Assembly (NCBI GenBank): GCA_039720395.1
Contig: CM077832.1
Coordinates: 17,145,850-17,209,849, forward strand
DNA from: Liquidambar formosana
Taxonomy: Eukaryota > Streptophyta > Magnoliopsida > Saxifragales > Altingiaceae
Reading direction: 5' to 3'
DNA: 64,000 bases
Part shown: piece by piece, positions 11,239 to 21,639 of the stretch
How positions within the stretch are numbered: the first letter of the stretch is position 1
Layout: each line of letters starts with the position of its first letter
Notes under the pieces: model-generated
The model's input: the letters and a program-made list of their open reading frames with translations, nothing else
What the model was told of the DNA's origin: nothing
Database searches by the model: none
Translations under genes and position numbers: made by a program

Positions 11239-12465
11239 TGATAATAGCTTAAAATTGCATTAATGTTGTACTTTTAGTAGGCATTATCACATTTATTTGG
11301 CACTTAACTCCACATTTTATACATTACACATGAGCTTTCTTGATACATGTTCTTATACTTAAAGTGGTGTATTAATGTGTGTTTTATTTTTGTAGGAAGC
11401 CAATTTCCTATGATCAAGCATTCTAAATTTATTTGGAACTATATAGAAGCTTTGCAAGGGTGAAGTGCATTAATCTTAGAAGATTTTAGTAAAGAAATTG
11501 GCAACCCCAAAGTTGGAAAGAAGATTAAAAAGGAAGTTTGGAGCAGTTACCGTATTTTTGCCATAACGTTTGACTCCGAAAGTCCAATTTATACGAAATT
11601 GGTGTCCCTGGAAAGCTGATTGGAAGCCCAACAATATTGTATTTCACAAATATTTCGTGATTTTGACAGTTTAGTAGGTCAAAAACGGGTTACAAGTTAG
11701 CCTGCTAGAAAAAACCGAGATTCCCAATTTGTTTCCTAATTTTTCTCATCTTTCTCTTGGAAACCCTAAGAACACATGGAAAAGAAAAGGCGGCTGCATC
11801 TATATATATTACTTCTTCTCTTCTCTTCTATAACAACCTCTCTCTTGTTCTTTTCTTCTACCTTCTTTAGTTTTCTAGTTTTCAATTATCATGAGTAGCT
11901 AAACTTTTTTGCTAAGGTTAGGAGTGAAGCCACAACAATTGTTTGGTATTTGTTTAATGACTCTTTCATGGATTTAATGTAAGCTTTCATAGTTTTGATT
12001 GATTTTGATTATTTTGCAAAGTATTTATTCTATATAATTCTTTTATTTATTGTTAACTCCGGGTATGGTGAATGCTTAGAATTCCCTGCGAATTAAATTA
12101 CTAGTTTTCTCATGCATTAAATCAATCAACCTTATGAATCCATATTTTTAGAATCATTTTGAATAAAATTAATTGTTATATCATCCAACTGGGATCATCC
12201 TTCATATGAATCTCAGTTAGGTTATAAAATTGAGTCGTTAGCAAATATCTAATATTTGTTATGAGTGGATCTCTGAACCTTAGTGCTTTTAACTTATTGT
12301 TTTTAATCAAATTAATTCTTTGCAATCAAGCAACTAAATTTCTAAAATATTTTCTCAATCTTCTTTGCTAATTATTCCCCTTCCCTATGGTTCGACCTCG
12401 GACTTACCGAGAATTTATTACTTCGCGACATCCTGCACTTGGGAGCATTATTAAAGTTCGCAGCA
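11239..12465 (+). repeat. 3' LTR of the Athila-like element
   Basis: This 1227-bp direct repeat of 5163-6392 starts TGATAATAGC and ends TTCGCAGCA, followed by the CATGG target copy. It differs from the 5' LTR by scattered substitutions and single-base indels. Confidence 0.92.
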
Positions 12466-12870
12466 CATGGGAGCATGCATCATTACATAAACAACTACAT
12501 CATAGCAATGGGGCTTAGAAATTATACATGGCAGAACTGAGGTAGAGTTCTGTTTGCAACCTCGGGGTTTTTGAGTCGAAAGTCGGGTAGAGTTTCGACG
12601 CTTTCCAAGCTTTATGATGGCCTCAAGAGATGGAAGTCGCAAGTCGAGCAGAGCTTCCGCGCCTTCAAGCTCTAGAATGGATCGCAAGTTAGAGGGTACT
12701 AATAGAAACGTTCCTCAATAACTATTGAGCCAAGCTCTTTTTTAGAATGAGTCTCAAGTGAAAGGATACTAATAGGAATGTTCACCCCACATTCAAGAAC
12801 TCAAGCTCTTCATTTGCTTAAGAATACTCTACTAAGACTTGGTGAAGAATGAATGAAAGAGAGGACCCTT

Positions 12871-12878
12871 ATTTATAG
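12871..12878 (-). promoter_or_regulatory. TATA box of family A LTR, copy 1
   Basis: The minus strand reads CTATAAAT, followed by an AAGGGTCC block and a GA/CT-rich leader. Copies 2 and 3 have a TATA box at the same relative place, about 0.9-1.1 kb from the minus-strand LTR start. Confidence 0.55.
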
Positions 12879-13059
12879 TAAAAGGTGGGTGGAATGAATG
12901 GCCAAGATTAGATCTAGCTAGGATGATCCAAGGGCTCTAAAATACTCTCAAGAGTTGGTTCCTATCTCAAACACTTCAAAAATCCAGAGGAAAATCGAAT
13001 TCTAGCAAGAGAAGGAGTCTATTGGGCTCAAACTAGGGTAAAAAATGCATCAATAGCCA

Positions 13060-13300
13060 ACGAGCACCTTTGGTGGCCATTTGGGCACCTTGGGTGGCCG
13101 TTTAGCCTTCCTTTGGTGGCCATTTCGCCTCTCTTGGTGGCCATATGGCTACCAATAGCCTTTTTGGTGCATTTTTGCCTTCTTTTGTGCATTTAACTTC
13201 ATCAAAGGCCAATTGGGCGGCCTTGGTGGCCATACGGCCAGCAGTAGCGCATTTAGTGCATTTTTGTGCTCTTTTGTGCACATTTTCCCTTTTATGCTAT
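13060..13300 (-). repeat. Degenerate GGTGGCCATTT repeats in LTR copy 1
   Basis: Short imperfect units around TTGGTGGCCATTTGGC occur at least six times, mixed with TTTTGTGCATTT units. They lie about 180-420 bp upstream of the minus-strand TATA box. Copies 2 and 3 carry different GC-rich sequences in the same position. Confidence 0.6.
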
Positions 13301-14161
13301 GTATTTTGCCCATTTTGAGTCCAAATTCATTAATTTTGGACTTAAAATGACCATAGCTCAATTCTCTACTTAAAATCTGATTTTAAAAAAAAAAATCTAA
13401 TTGAACCACACTTGGTCAATTAATCAAAGGTTAAGCTCATATGGCTCATAGAGATCAATTAAGACTAACCGAGAAAACATTAGGGTTTAAACCCTAATAG
13501 AGTCCTAGTTGCAATCAAACTCTCCCAAAAATAATTCTAAGCATTAATACACCTTAATTAAGACCCAATTGACATTAATAAAGTATAATTAGACTCAATT
13601 GGATCAAATTAAGAAGCAATTATAAGAAGAGCCGACTGAACGGAGTCAAACTGAGCTTACTTTGGACTATCCTTCAGCAAATCATCTCCAAACTTAACCA
13701 AATTTTAAACCAAGCCTACAAATGACATCCTAAGGTCATTAGGATCATCTTGGGATGAATTTGGTGAGAATTGGATGTCAAATAAGAATTAAGCAAGTGA
13801 AATGACATAAATGCCCTCCAAATCACAAAAGTTCTTATTAGTTATCAAGACTTAATCCAAATTGAACTCCGGAAGATACCATGGATTATTTGGAATGTAT
13901 AGAGCTTAACTAAAAAGATTTGGTGCCAAAATAATGTACATTTTCTTCATGTGATAATGCTCCTAAGGTGGAAAGGTGTGGAATTAGGGGATGAAAATGG
14001 GGTGTCTACAGTGGGGTTATTGTTAAAAGCAGTCCCCTATTAGGGGTAATTGCTAATTTCCCAAAAAACAAAAAAAGAAAAAAAAATGAAGTGTTATATG
14101 TCTAACACACATGGGTTTACAAAATATAGAAATACTCATATTAATGTGGAAAATTTATAAA

Positions 14162-15605
14162 AGGGTAAAATGCAAAAAAAAAAAACCCCCTCTATTATTA
14201 GCCATTTTGCAGGATACCTCCTCTAAACCCCCCCCCCCAAATAACCCCCCATATTGTGCCAGGGGCATACGCCGTTAACCGAAATATGTAAAGTCAATTT
14301 TACCCTTGGTTTTTTCAAATTAAATAATTGATTTTGAGTTGATAAAAATAAAATTTGTTAGTTATTGAAATGGTGCCATTTATATAACAAAATAAAAAAT
14401 CCTTTCCCCAACATTGCTTCTCTCTCTCTTTCATGCTTCATCCAATGCTCCCCCTAAAACCTCTCCCCAAAACTGCTAGCAGTTCCCAGCATTGACAAAT
14501 GGGTAAAGTAGTAAAGTGATTTATTGTCGAGCTAAAAAATTGACCTACTACCACCTGGTGACGACTCAAAGAATAGAAGGACCATCACCACTCAACTAGA
14601 CCCACCACCGATAGCACTAGAAGAGCAGGATCGTACGATGAGGCTGTCCCTCATCCATCGGAGTATGTAGATGGCGCCAATCCAAACAAACACACCATAG
14701 CTATCGCCGCCACCGTTGTGAGACTGATCCACAACCCACAAACCCAACATCATTATAGCCATCAAAACTACTCAACCATTTGAAGGTTAAGGGTTTCGTG
14801 GCTGAGAAGACCTACTAGACCAGGATTTATGGTGGGGTGCAGATCAAACCCCGATCCCAACCCTAAATATTGCCATGGAGATTAGCCACTTTGAACCCCA
14901 CCACAAATCTGGCTACGGAAGCTGCAAAAATCCAAGAAAAGGTCCAAGCGTACATGAAAGGAGATAGTTGCCAGTTGTGAATGCCCACCCTTTATTGGAG
15001 ATGATCGTCGGTTCTCCTTTTTTCTTCCCTTTTGTTTTGTTTTTGGTAAAATCAATTTGGGGTTCTTGAGCTTAAAAAAAGAAAAAAAATAAAAAAATAG
15101 GAGGGAAGCAGCCATGGATGCCGGCAAGCATCTATCCACCTTCGTCAGAGGTCTCCCTTCTTCTTTATTGTTTTTTGTTTTGTTTAATTTTTTTTAATTT
15201 TTTTTTTAATTTTTTTGGTAAAATGGAGAGCTAAGCTCTCCTTCATTTCTCTACATTTTTTTAAAAAAATTTTTTGGGGGCTTTAATCATCATACGAAGA
15301 AGATTAGTAACTTACTGACAAGGTTGGCTGGCAACAAAAATGTGGAAGGGGTAGAGGAAGAGAGAGAAAAATCAATATAGAGGAGGGTATTTTTGTCATA
15401 AAAGTATAATAATTAGTGTCATGTGCCAGTTACATGTCTTTTCCCATTAGTTTTCTAATGTTGACTAGACGATAGGGGGCAATTTGCCAACCCTAGTCAA
15501 TATGGGGGGTTTTTTGGTGGGTTGTTTTTTACTAGAGGTGAGGGTATCTTGCAAAATGGTTAATAAATAGGAGGGTTTTTTTTTTTTTTTTTTGGCATTT
15601 TACCC
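14162..15605. mobile_element. Foldback MULE-like element with 9-bp target duplication
   Basis: The ends AGGGTAAAATGC (left) and GCATTTTACCC (right) are inverted. The inverted arms run on for roughly 100 bp, with A/T runs, CCCTCTATTATTAGCCATTTT on the left and its diverged complement on the right. Perfect 9-bp duplications ATTTATAAA (14153-14161 and 15606-15614) fit the Mutator superfamily. The 14400-15260 interior has higher GC and gene-like sequence but no intact frame, so a captured host fragment is possible but unproven. Confidence 0.75.
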
Positions 15606-15659
15606 ATTTATAAATTAGTTTTGCTTCTTTTAAATATTTAGAGTTGTGAAGTCCTAAAT

Positions 15660-16221
15660 TAGGGGTGTTCGTGGTTCGATTTGGTTCGATTTTAGAGGAA
15701 ATTTCAAACTAAAACAAAGTACTTCGGTTTGGTACTTACTAAACCAAAACCAAATCATACTATAAAAAAACCAAACTAAACCAAACCAAAAAATATTGGT
15801 TTGGTTTGGTGTTTTGGTTTTCTCCTATCAAATGGCATTAAATCATGAATGATTAGATACACATAACAAAATGAGGAAAATGATAATCCAAATCAAAAAT
15901 AAAAATAGATTTAATAATATCATTAAATATTTTCAGCTAAAAATAAAAAATTAAAAATTGTATCAAAATTGAAACATATTAACATATGCCAATACAAGTA
16001 ATAGGAAATTTACATATTGAAGTTTAATATATAATTATATATATTTCGATTTTTTGGTTTAGTTTGTTTTTTAAACATGCAAACCAAAATCAAACCAAAC
16101 CAAATTAATTTGGTTTTTTAAAATTGGAACCAAAATCAACCAAATGGAAAAAAAAATGCAACCAAATCGATTGATTTGGTTCGATTCAGTTTGGTTTTAA
16201 CCTAAACCATGAATACCCCTA
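15660..16221. mobile_element. hAT-type MITE
   Basis: The termini TAGGGGTGTTCGTGGTT (left) and the inverted ATGAATACCCCTA (right) flank a 562-bp AT-rich core. Subterminal GGTTTGGTTTGGT and ACCAAACCAAACC repeats lie in opposite orientations. The 8-bp target copies TCCTAAAT (15652-15659) and TCCCAAAT (16222-16229) differ at one base. It has no coding capacity. Confidence 0.8.
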
Positions 16222-16229
16222 TCCCAAAT

Positions 16230-17407
16230 AGCCCTTGAGTTTCAAATGAGAAAAGAGAAGGTGGATTCATACTCATGCCATCACTATATTTAGTGGCTCC
16301 GCCAGAATTTTACCTTAATTAATTGTGGCGATTTTTAGTTTATTGTTTGAATTTTATTTTAATTTTATAAGATGAAGAAATTAATTGAATACAACATTTC
16401 ACATATTTCATTTTTAACCTTTAATTAATGCTAACGTCATCAATTAAAATTTTTTGGACTACCAAAAATTTGAAAATGTTAATTTTCATTGATGAAATGG
16501 GGTTTTGAGTTAGTGTATTGGGCAAATTAAACAATAAGAGATAACTTAGTAAAGGACTAAAGGTGAAAAATATGAGATGAATGTATAAATAGTACGAAAT
16601 TAGTATGTAAAATTTTAAATATAAAAAATTATGTGGGGATAATGGAAAAAGATTCTCTCTAATGCAATGGACGGTCAATTCATCAGAATCATTTATACCA
16701 TGTGGGATCAACCAAAACATGTGAGACTCATATGGTATGAACGGTTTTGATTTCAATGGACCGTCTATTATAATGGGGAGGATCCTTGCTCGGGGAAGAT
16801 AACTCCCACTTGCTTCTTCTTAGCTCCACTAGTGACTACATTAAACTACAATAGGGATCGTAAAAATAGACTCTCAAACTCTAAAATAATGCTAGTATGA
16901 ATCATGAATGTTTGGCATTGTGGATCCTATATCCATATTGTAATTTTTCTTTTCTTTTTTCTTTTATACCTAGTTTGAACTTCATTCTTGTGTTCTATCG
17001 TTCGACCCAAGAAAAGATATAAATAAATAAATAAATAATTTTATGTCACTTGAAATATTGTAATTTTTCTTATTAGACAAATAAAGGATGTCCTAATTCC
17101 ATTCTTATCGAGATTTAGATTCAAGCTAATCCTCTAAATACATAATCAACCCTTAAATCATTGCATTTGATTCCAAAAAGGCAAAAACTCAAATTTAAGA
17201 TTTAGGATTCATGAGTTGTAATCCTTTATTGTTTGCACTACTCTCAGTGGTCGTAGTAATTCTCTTTAAATTTACTACGAGTACATTTTATCAAGATCAG
17301 GCTCCCCTTAGTTTGTTTATCAAAAAACAGCTCTCCTTTATTAACTTTTTCTTATAAAAAAAAAAAGGCACAAGATTTAAGAAGATAAACATATGAGTCG
17401 TCACCAA
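16230..17407. other. Intergenic region upstream of the DUF573 gene
   Basis: No gene seen. At 16290-16325 there is a short piece resembling the end of the hAT-like element at 47260-48133 (GGCTCCGCCAGAATTTTA against its TTCTGGTTCCGTCC end). An AAAT run lies at 17020-17038. No clear TATA box for the downstream gene could be picked. Confidence 0.4.
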
Positions 17408-17475
17408 ACAGCCTACCTGAAAAGGCCTTAACCCTAAACTAAACAAGCCTAAACCTAAACCTAAACCTAAAATCC
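17408..17475 (+). promoter_or_regulatory. Telo-box-like CCTAAA repeats upstream of the DUF573 gene
   Basis: AACCCTAAAC and a run of CCTAAA units lie about 115-190 bp before the ATG. Plant telo-boxes (AAACCCTAA) are frequent near transcription starts of growth-related genes, where they are bound by Myb-type telomere-repeat factors. Here this is a positional inference only. Confidence 0.45.
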
Positions 17476-17592
17476 CCCTTCAATTGATCGAATCTTAATT
17501 CTTAAAACGTACACAGTAAACGAAGGGTTCAACCCCACACCCAAACCGCCACAACCCTGCTCAGACCTTCTCCTAACCCTATATCCAAAGCC

Positions 17593-18732
17593 ATGGACTC
17601 CACCCCACCACCCCTCACTCAATCCCAATCCCAATCCCAATCCCAATCCCACATCTCCATTAAAGCCTCTGCTCGCAAACTCCCCATCAAACGCAAAAAC
17701 CCCGACTCCTCTTCTAACCCTAACCCTAACCCTAACCCCAACCCCAACCCCAACCCCAACCCTACTCTCGTCGCCAAACTCGAACCCTCCACCACCGCTG
17801 ACGACGGTGATGGAGATGGCGATGCTGAAGACGACGACGAGATCGACGGCGGCGGCGACCAGAAGCCTCCGCCTTTCAAGTTCCACCGGATATGGACGGA
17901 GCCCGACGAGATTCGGTTCCTCCAAGGCCTTCTCGATTGCTCCACCGAAGGTCTCGCCTTTCCCCGAGACCTTCACATCTTCTACGCCCGATTCTCCGGG
18001 ACCATGTCGCAGCCCTACACGAAATCGCAGCTCTCCGAGAAGCTTCGGCGGCTGAGGAAGAAGTTCCGGGTGATTTCGGCGCGGCTCGCGCGGGGCCTCG
18101 ACGCATCGCTGCTGTCTCCGCACGACCAGTCGTTGTTCGAGCTGTCTAAGAAGCTGTGGCATCCCGAGTTTGAATCTGTATCGCCTTTCAGTAAGAACTC
18201 TAATAACAGCAATAATGGTGATAACAAGAAGAAAGGGATTTGTAGTACTAATTTGGTTGGTGTAAAGGTTAGTTTTTCGCCGACATTGCCTTTGATTTCT
18301 TCGCACTCGCATCGAACTGAAACCTCTAATCAGCGCAACGAATTCGATCACATTGATATTGATAATGATGATGAAAATGTTGATGGCTGTGGTGATATCG
18401 ATTTTAAGATGAATGAGGTGAAAGTTGATTACGATTTTGGTGTGCAAGGAGAGGAGGTAAGGGGTTCGAGTATTTGTTCGGGTGATGATGGGCTTGGACG
18501 TGTTGCGGCAAAAACTGTCATTGATGTGTTTGATCAGTCTGTGAAAGAGGCTCGGGCGGTTCTAGTGCGTCAGGGTCTTCTTTATCCAGATAATGGGTCA
18601 ATGCCGGCCAGTTCTTCTAAGGGGAAAGCGGTGGATTTTGACAAGCGGTGGCGGGAGCAGCGGGTGGCAGAGTTGGATGTTTTGACTCGTCGATTGAGGT
18701 TGGTACTTGAGCAATCTCTCAATGAGCAGTGA
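17593..18732 (+). CDS. GeBP/STOREKEEPER-like (DUF573) transcription factor
   Basis: The 379-residue single-exon frame starts in a good plant context (AAAGCCATGG) and ends TGA 18730-18732. Residues about 95-192 form the DUF573 DNA-binding domain shared by GeBP and STOREKEEPER-like proteins: FHRIWTEPDEIRFLQGLLD, then SQLSEKLRRLRKKFRV and LFELSKKLWHPEF. Before it lie a Gln-Ser repeat (about 10-18), eight Asn-Pro repeats (42-57) and an acidic stretch (about 73-92). Residues about 300-379 hold the C-terminal region usual for the family, ending in a leucine-rich helix (RVAELDVLTRRLRLVLEQ). Family members are plant-specific nuclear regulators linked to leaf cell fate, cytokinin and sugar responses. 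The target genes of this one are unknown. The first half is GC-rich and the second half less so. No frameshift is seen. Confidence 0.9.
   Translation: MDSTPPPLTQSQSQSQSQSHISIKASARKLPIKRKNPDSSSNPNPNPNPNPNPNPNPTLVAKLEPSTTADDGDGDGDAEDDDEIDGGGDQKPPPFKFHRIWTEPDEIRFLQGLLDCSTEGLAFPRDLHIFYARFSGTMSQPYTKSQLSEKLRRLRKKFRVISARLARGLDASLLSPHDQSLFELSKKLWHPEFESVSPFSKNSNNSNNGDNKKKGICSTNLVGVKVSFSPTLPLISSHSHRTETSNQRNEFDHIDIDNDDENVDGCGDIDFKMNEVKVDYDFGVQGEEVRGSSICSGDDGLGRVAAKTVIDVFDQSVKEARAVLVRQGLLYPDNGSMPASSSKGKAVDFDKRWREQRVAELDVLTRRLRLVLEQSLNEQ
17716..17763 (+). repeat. In-frame telomere-like hexamer repeat (Asn-Pro)8
   Basis: Eight hexamers, AACCCT (three), AACCCC (four) and AACCCT (one), encode Asn-Pro pairs in the DUF573 protein. 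Because the unit is 6 bp, changes in copy number keep the frame, so length polymorphism is likely. Confidence 0.9.
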
Positions 18733-19496
18733 AATGTCTATTTGTAGATGGAAATGGCACCACTCTTGTTTTCTTTAATTTTGAGTTTTCTGGTTTTTCC
18801 CCCCTTTCTCTCTGTTCCATCAATTTATATGGTTATTGCAATGTTGCTGCTTCATTTTCGAAATTTTGTACATTCCTTCATAAAACTATCCTCCTTCATC
18901 CTTATTTCTATGTATTTGTTCATAGAATAAGTTTTGATACTGACATTTGATTAATTTTTATTGAGTTTTTACCTTCAAAGATTTCATTTTCTAATTGATG
19001 CTTTGCTTTCTTGTTGCTGAAGTTATTGTGTTGGCCATCGACTTCAGTCTGATATACAATTCCTGTGAGAAATTAGTGATTCACTTTATTGATGGTCGTT
19101 TTGCAAACAAGGTGCACTGATTGTACCCACATTGACCTTCTAAGCCTTTGGCTGGTTAGAAACTCATTATTTTGTCAAGGACAATTAATGCATGGAAATT
19201 CTAGCCTTACATAAGTAGAGGAATGTGTTTTTCTTCACTAACATGAATTTTGGATTTTGAAAGGTTTGCGATGACGTAGGGGTTTTAGGCAATAGTATAA
19301 ATAGACAGCGAGAGATAGAGAATCCTTGGTGAACTCAGTGTTAAGATTTGGGTAAAGCATGTGTCGTTGAGCAGCTAGAAGGCTTTGTAGCCCTTTGTGG
19401 GAAGATATAGCCTATGCGCAACAAGCATATAATTTTGGTCTGTTTTTAACTTTTGGGCATGAAACAGCATAGTTCTCCTAACATATACCCCTTAGT

Positions 19497-19498
<2 letters not shown>
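18733..19498 (+). other. 3' untranslated and downstream region of the DUF573 gene
   Basis: T-rich sequence follows the stop codon. AATAAG near 18926 and other near-consensus polyadenylation signals are present but none is decisive. No further gene seen. Confidence 0.4.

Positions 19499-19575
<77 letters not shown>
19499..19575 (+). repeat. Compound (TC)n(CA)n microsatellite
   Basis: About 20 TC units are followed by about 17 CA units. Frames that cross it are low-complexity artefacts. Confidence 0.95.
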
Positions 19576-19577
<2 letters not shown>

Positions 19578-20679
19578 AATAATTAGATAATAGGACTTGC
19601 CCCATTGCAATTCCCAATGAAAAAGGAAATAAGACATTGGAACAGAGAGAGCATGCTTTGTATGAGGAGGATGACTGTTAAAGACATCCTCGAATTCCTC
19701 TCAAATTTCAAACAAGTTGTTTTCAGAAGCCTTCCTAAGCCAAGTAGTGTTTTTTCAATTCCTTTCTAACCTAGATCCTTGCTACTTTGAACATTTTTGT
19801 ATCAATTGGTGGATTTAATGGTTTGTATTTCTAAATCACCTATGATCAACTTAGCAAAGAAAGCAAATTCTGATTTATTGTTTTTCAAATAAGAAAACTT
19901 TTGGGAGAGAGTTTGGGATGATTAGCTTGCATAAATTCTGAATTCTTGATATGACAGAGAACATTTAAGCCAAGTAGACAGTAATTCCTGAAATAATGTG
20001 GTTGTTCTTATAGAAGAAAATCTAGTAATTGAATGTTTGATCAGGATAAAAGGAATTGAATGGCACAAGTGAAAAATGTTTTGACAACTTGTAATGGCTA
20101 GAAAGAATTCAAATCTTAGCTGCAGTAATTTCTCATTTCAAGTGATGGTTTTGCTCTAAAATTACTATAATGCAATTTTCACTCAAAAGCTTGCAAGGCT
20201 TGTTGGTTCTTTTTTTTTTTCTTTTTTTTTTGATGAAGTAAGGCTTGTTGGTTCTTTTGTGACAGAATTATGAGTCAATGGTTATAGCACTTCAACCTAC
20301 ATCAAGACACATTCTATGTTGTCAAGAGACTCAAATGTTCAAATGTTCATTCTAGGGATGATTGTATTGTTTAGTTGCTGAACTGAAAGACTAACGATAT
20401 TATCATCATTAGGAAGTGCTAGAACAATATAAAGTAAAAACCAGATTGTCAACTTTCAAGTCTAAAATAGGAGCGTTGATCTAGTTATTCATCCTTCTTT
20501 TTGGTCCTTAATTTAGTGAAACTTTTTTTGCTACTCTTTAAGAAAAGGTAGTCTTGGGGGAAGAAAAATCAATTCTCTGACCACTTTTTCCATATAATTA
20601 CCCTTAATTTACACTAATATGAATTAAATATAAAGGTGAAAAACAATAGTTAAAAAAAAGAGAAGTTAGTTGATATAAC
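19576..20679. other. Intergenic, nothing recognised
   Basis: AT-rich with T-runs near 20212-20230. A short GGCTTGTTGGTTCTTTT word is repeated on both sides of that run (about 20196 and 20243). No gene or clear element seen. Confidence 0.4.
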
Positions 20680-20934
20680 CTCTGCTAGGGCTCTTCAAAA
20701 TAAGAGAGAAAAGAAGAATAAAGAGAGAATTTAGAATAGATAAAAGATAGAGACAGAGAAGAAACTTAGGAAATTAAGAGAGAGAGAGAGAAAGGATAAC
20801 AAAGGGATAGAGTCTCATGGAGAGATAAAAGAAGAAGAAAGAAGCAACTCAGAGACTTTAGAAACACATTTGAAGATGTGGAGGTTTCTCCACAACAGTT
20901 GAAGGAGAGATTTAAAGGTTTTCTTTTTCTTTTC

Positions 20935-21150
20935 CTTTTTTTTTTTTTTTTTTTTTTTTGGGGGGGTGGGTGGTGGAGAATTCCAGGAAGCCGGAATTTA
21001 AGGTGCCCTTTGATAGTTTTTTGAACAGTCTTAGTTTGTGATGTTGACTGTTTTTGGGGCCTTTGCATACCTCGCATGTACTAAGGTGTTTTGCCTTTCT
21101 TGTTTTGAATAAAATCTTTACTTAATCAAAAAAAAGAAAAAAAAAAAGAA
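20935..21150 (+). mobile_element. Possible LINE 3'-end fragment with poly(A)
   Basis: After a long T-run, sequence from about 20965 ends in AATAAAATCTTTACTTAATC and an A-rich tail. This is the style of plant L1-type LINE 3' ends. No coding part is left, and no clear target duplication could be fixed. Confidence 0.35.
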
Positions 21151-21189
21151 GAGATGTGGGGGGATTGGAGGGGGGAAGTACAATAGAAT

Positions 21190-21190
<1 letters not shown>

Positions 21191-21227
<37 letters not shown>
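21191..21227 (+). repeat. (GA)n microsatellite
   Basis: About 17 uninterrupted GA units inside the duplicated segment. Confidence 0.95.
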
Positions 21228-21230
<3 letters not shown>

Positions 21231-21639
21231 AAGCTCTTCTAGAAATTTAATTTTATTTCATCTTGGGTCTATTACCATTTTCCACTAATAATCTTTCTTT
21301 ATAAGCATTAAAAAACCCTAGATTTAAAAGAAAAAAAAAAGAAAAAGAAAAAAAATCATCTAAAGCTGACACTAACATATATGGTAACAAATTGGATATT
21401 ATATTTTATTCCTTAAATCTTAAAAAACTTCTAAAAATAAGAAAGTTGGAGCAATATTTATAGTAAAATCCTATTAAGAACTAGATTATTCCATGGGCTT
21501 CATGAATTGGGTGCAACCACATGATCTAGATCTTCATATCACTATGATAATCTCTGTAGATCTTTGAAATCATAATAATCTTCATATATTCCTGATCTTG
21601 CAGTATAGCACTGGAAATTTGACGTGTCTTCCGCTATGC

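Larger units (their letters stand above)
5163..12465 (+). mobile_element. Athila-like Ty3/Gypsy retrotransposon, internally deleted
   Basis: This is a complete LTR-to-LTR insertion of 7303 bp with TG...CA ends and perfect 5-bp target duplications CATGG (5158-5162 and 12466-12470). In order it holds the 5' LTR, a primer site complementary to the tRNA-Asp 3' end, gag with a zinc knuckle, an aspartic protease region, the very start of reverse transcriptase fused to the integrase C-terminus, a long non-coding 3' region, a polypurine tract and the 3' LTR. Reverse transcriptase, RNase H and the integrase core are missing, and every coding part carries stops or frameshifts, so it could move only with proteins from elsewhere. 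It sits inside family A LTR copy 1. Confidence 0.92.
4570..14010 (-). mobile_element. Family A solo LTR, copy 1, split by an Athila-like element
   Basis: Read on the minus strand it starts TGTAGACACCCCATTTTC at 14010 and ends at 4570 (TA where CA is expected). It is flanked by 5-bp duplications GTGGG at 4565-4569 and 14011-14015. Without the 7.3-kb insertion at 5163-12465 the LTR is about 2.1 kb. It shares ordered blocks with copies 2 and 3: the GGAGTCGCCACCTCATTTTT block (about 4642), the GGTTC...GGCACCCATTTCGCC block (about 4784-4821), and GATCAAAGTCCACGTAGTTC (about 4963). A minus-strand TATA box lies at 12871-12878. No internal retrotransposon region remains, which fits a solo LTR, probably Ty3/Gypsy. 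Confidence 0.7.
20680..21510 (+). repeat. Diverged duplicated segment, copy 1
   Basis: Ordered matches to 21640-22085 include CTTCAAAATAAGA, a GA-rich tract containing AACAAAGGGATAGA and AGAAGAAGAAAGAAGCA, TATATGGTAACAAATTGGAT, and CTATTCCATGGGCTTCATG-like words. This copy is longer because a T-run/LINE-like tail and a GA microsatellite have been inserted. The source element is not identified. Confidence 0.65.

Noticed and set aside
13149..13361. 70-residue minus-strand frame in LTR copy 1
   Set aside because: It arises from the GGTGGCCATTT-type repeat block and is not kept in LTR copies 2 and 3.
3118..14054. One outer MULE-like element enclosing the whole 3-14 kb nest
   Set aside because: The proposed inverted ends agree only partly and the flanking 9-mers (A-rich) are not informative. 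Kept as a possibility, not called.
17467..18447. 326-residue open frame on the minus strand
   Set aside because: It is the antisense shadow of the DUF573 gene. The composition is Val/Gly/Arg repeats created by the Asn-Pro and Gln-Ser codon repeats, with no known domain.
19446..19637. 63-residue frame with Val-Cys and Glu-Arg repeats
   Set aside because: It is only the translation of the TC/CA microsatellite.
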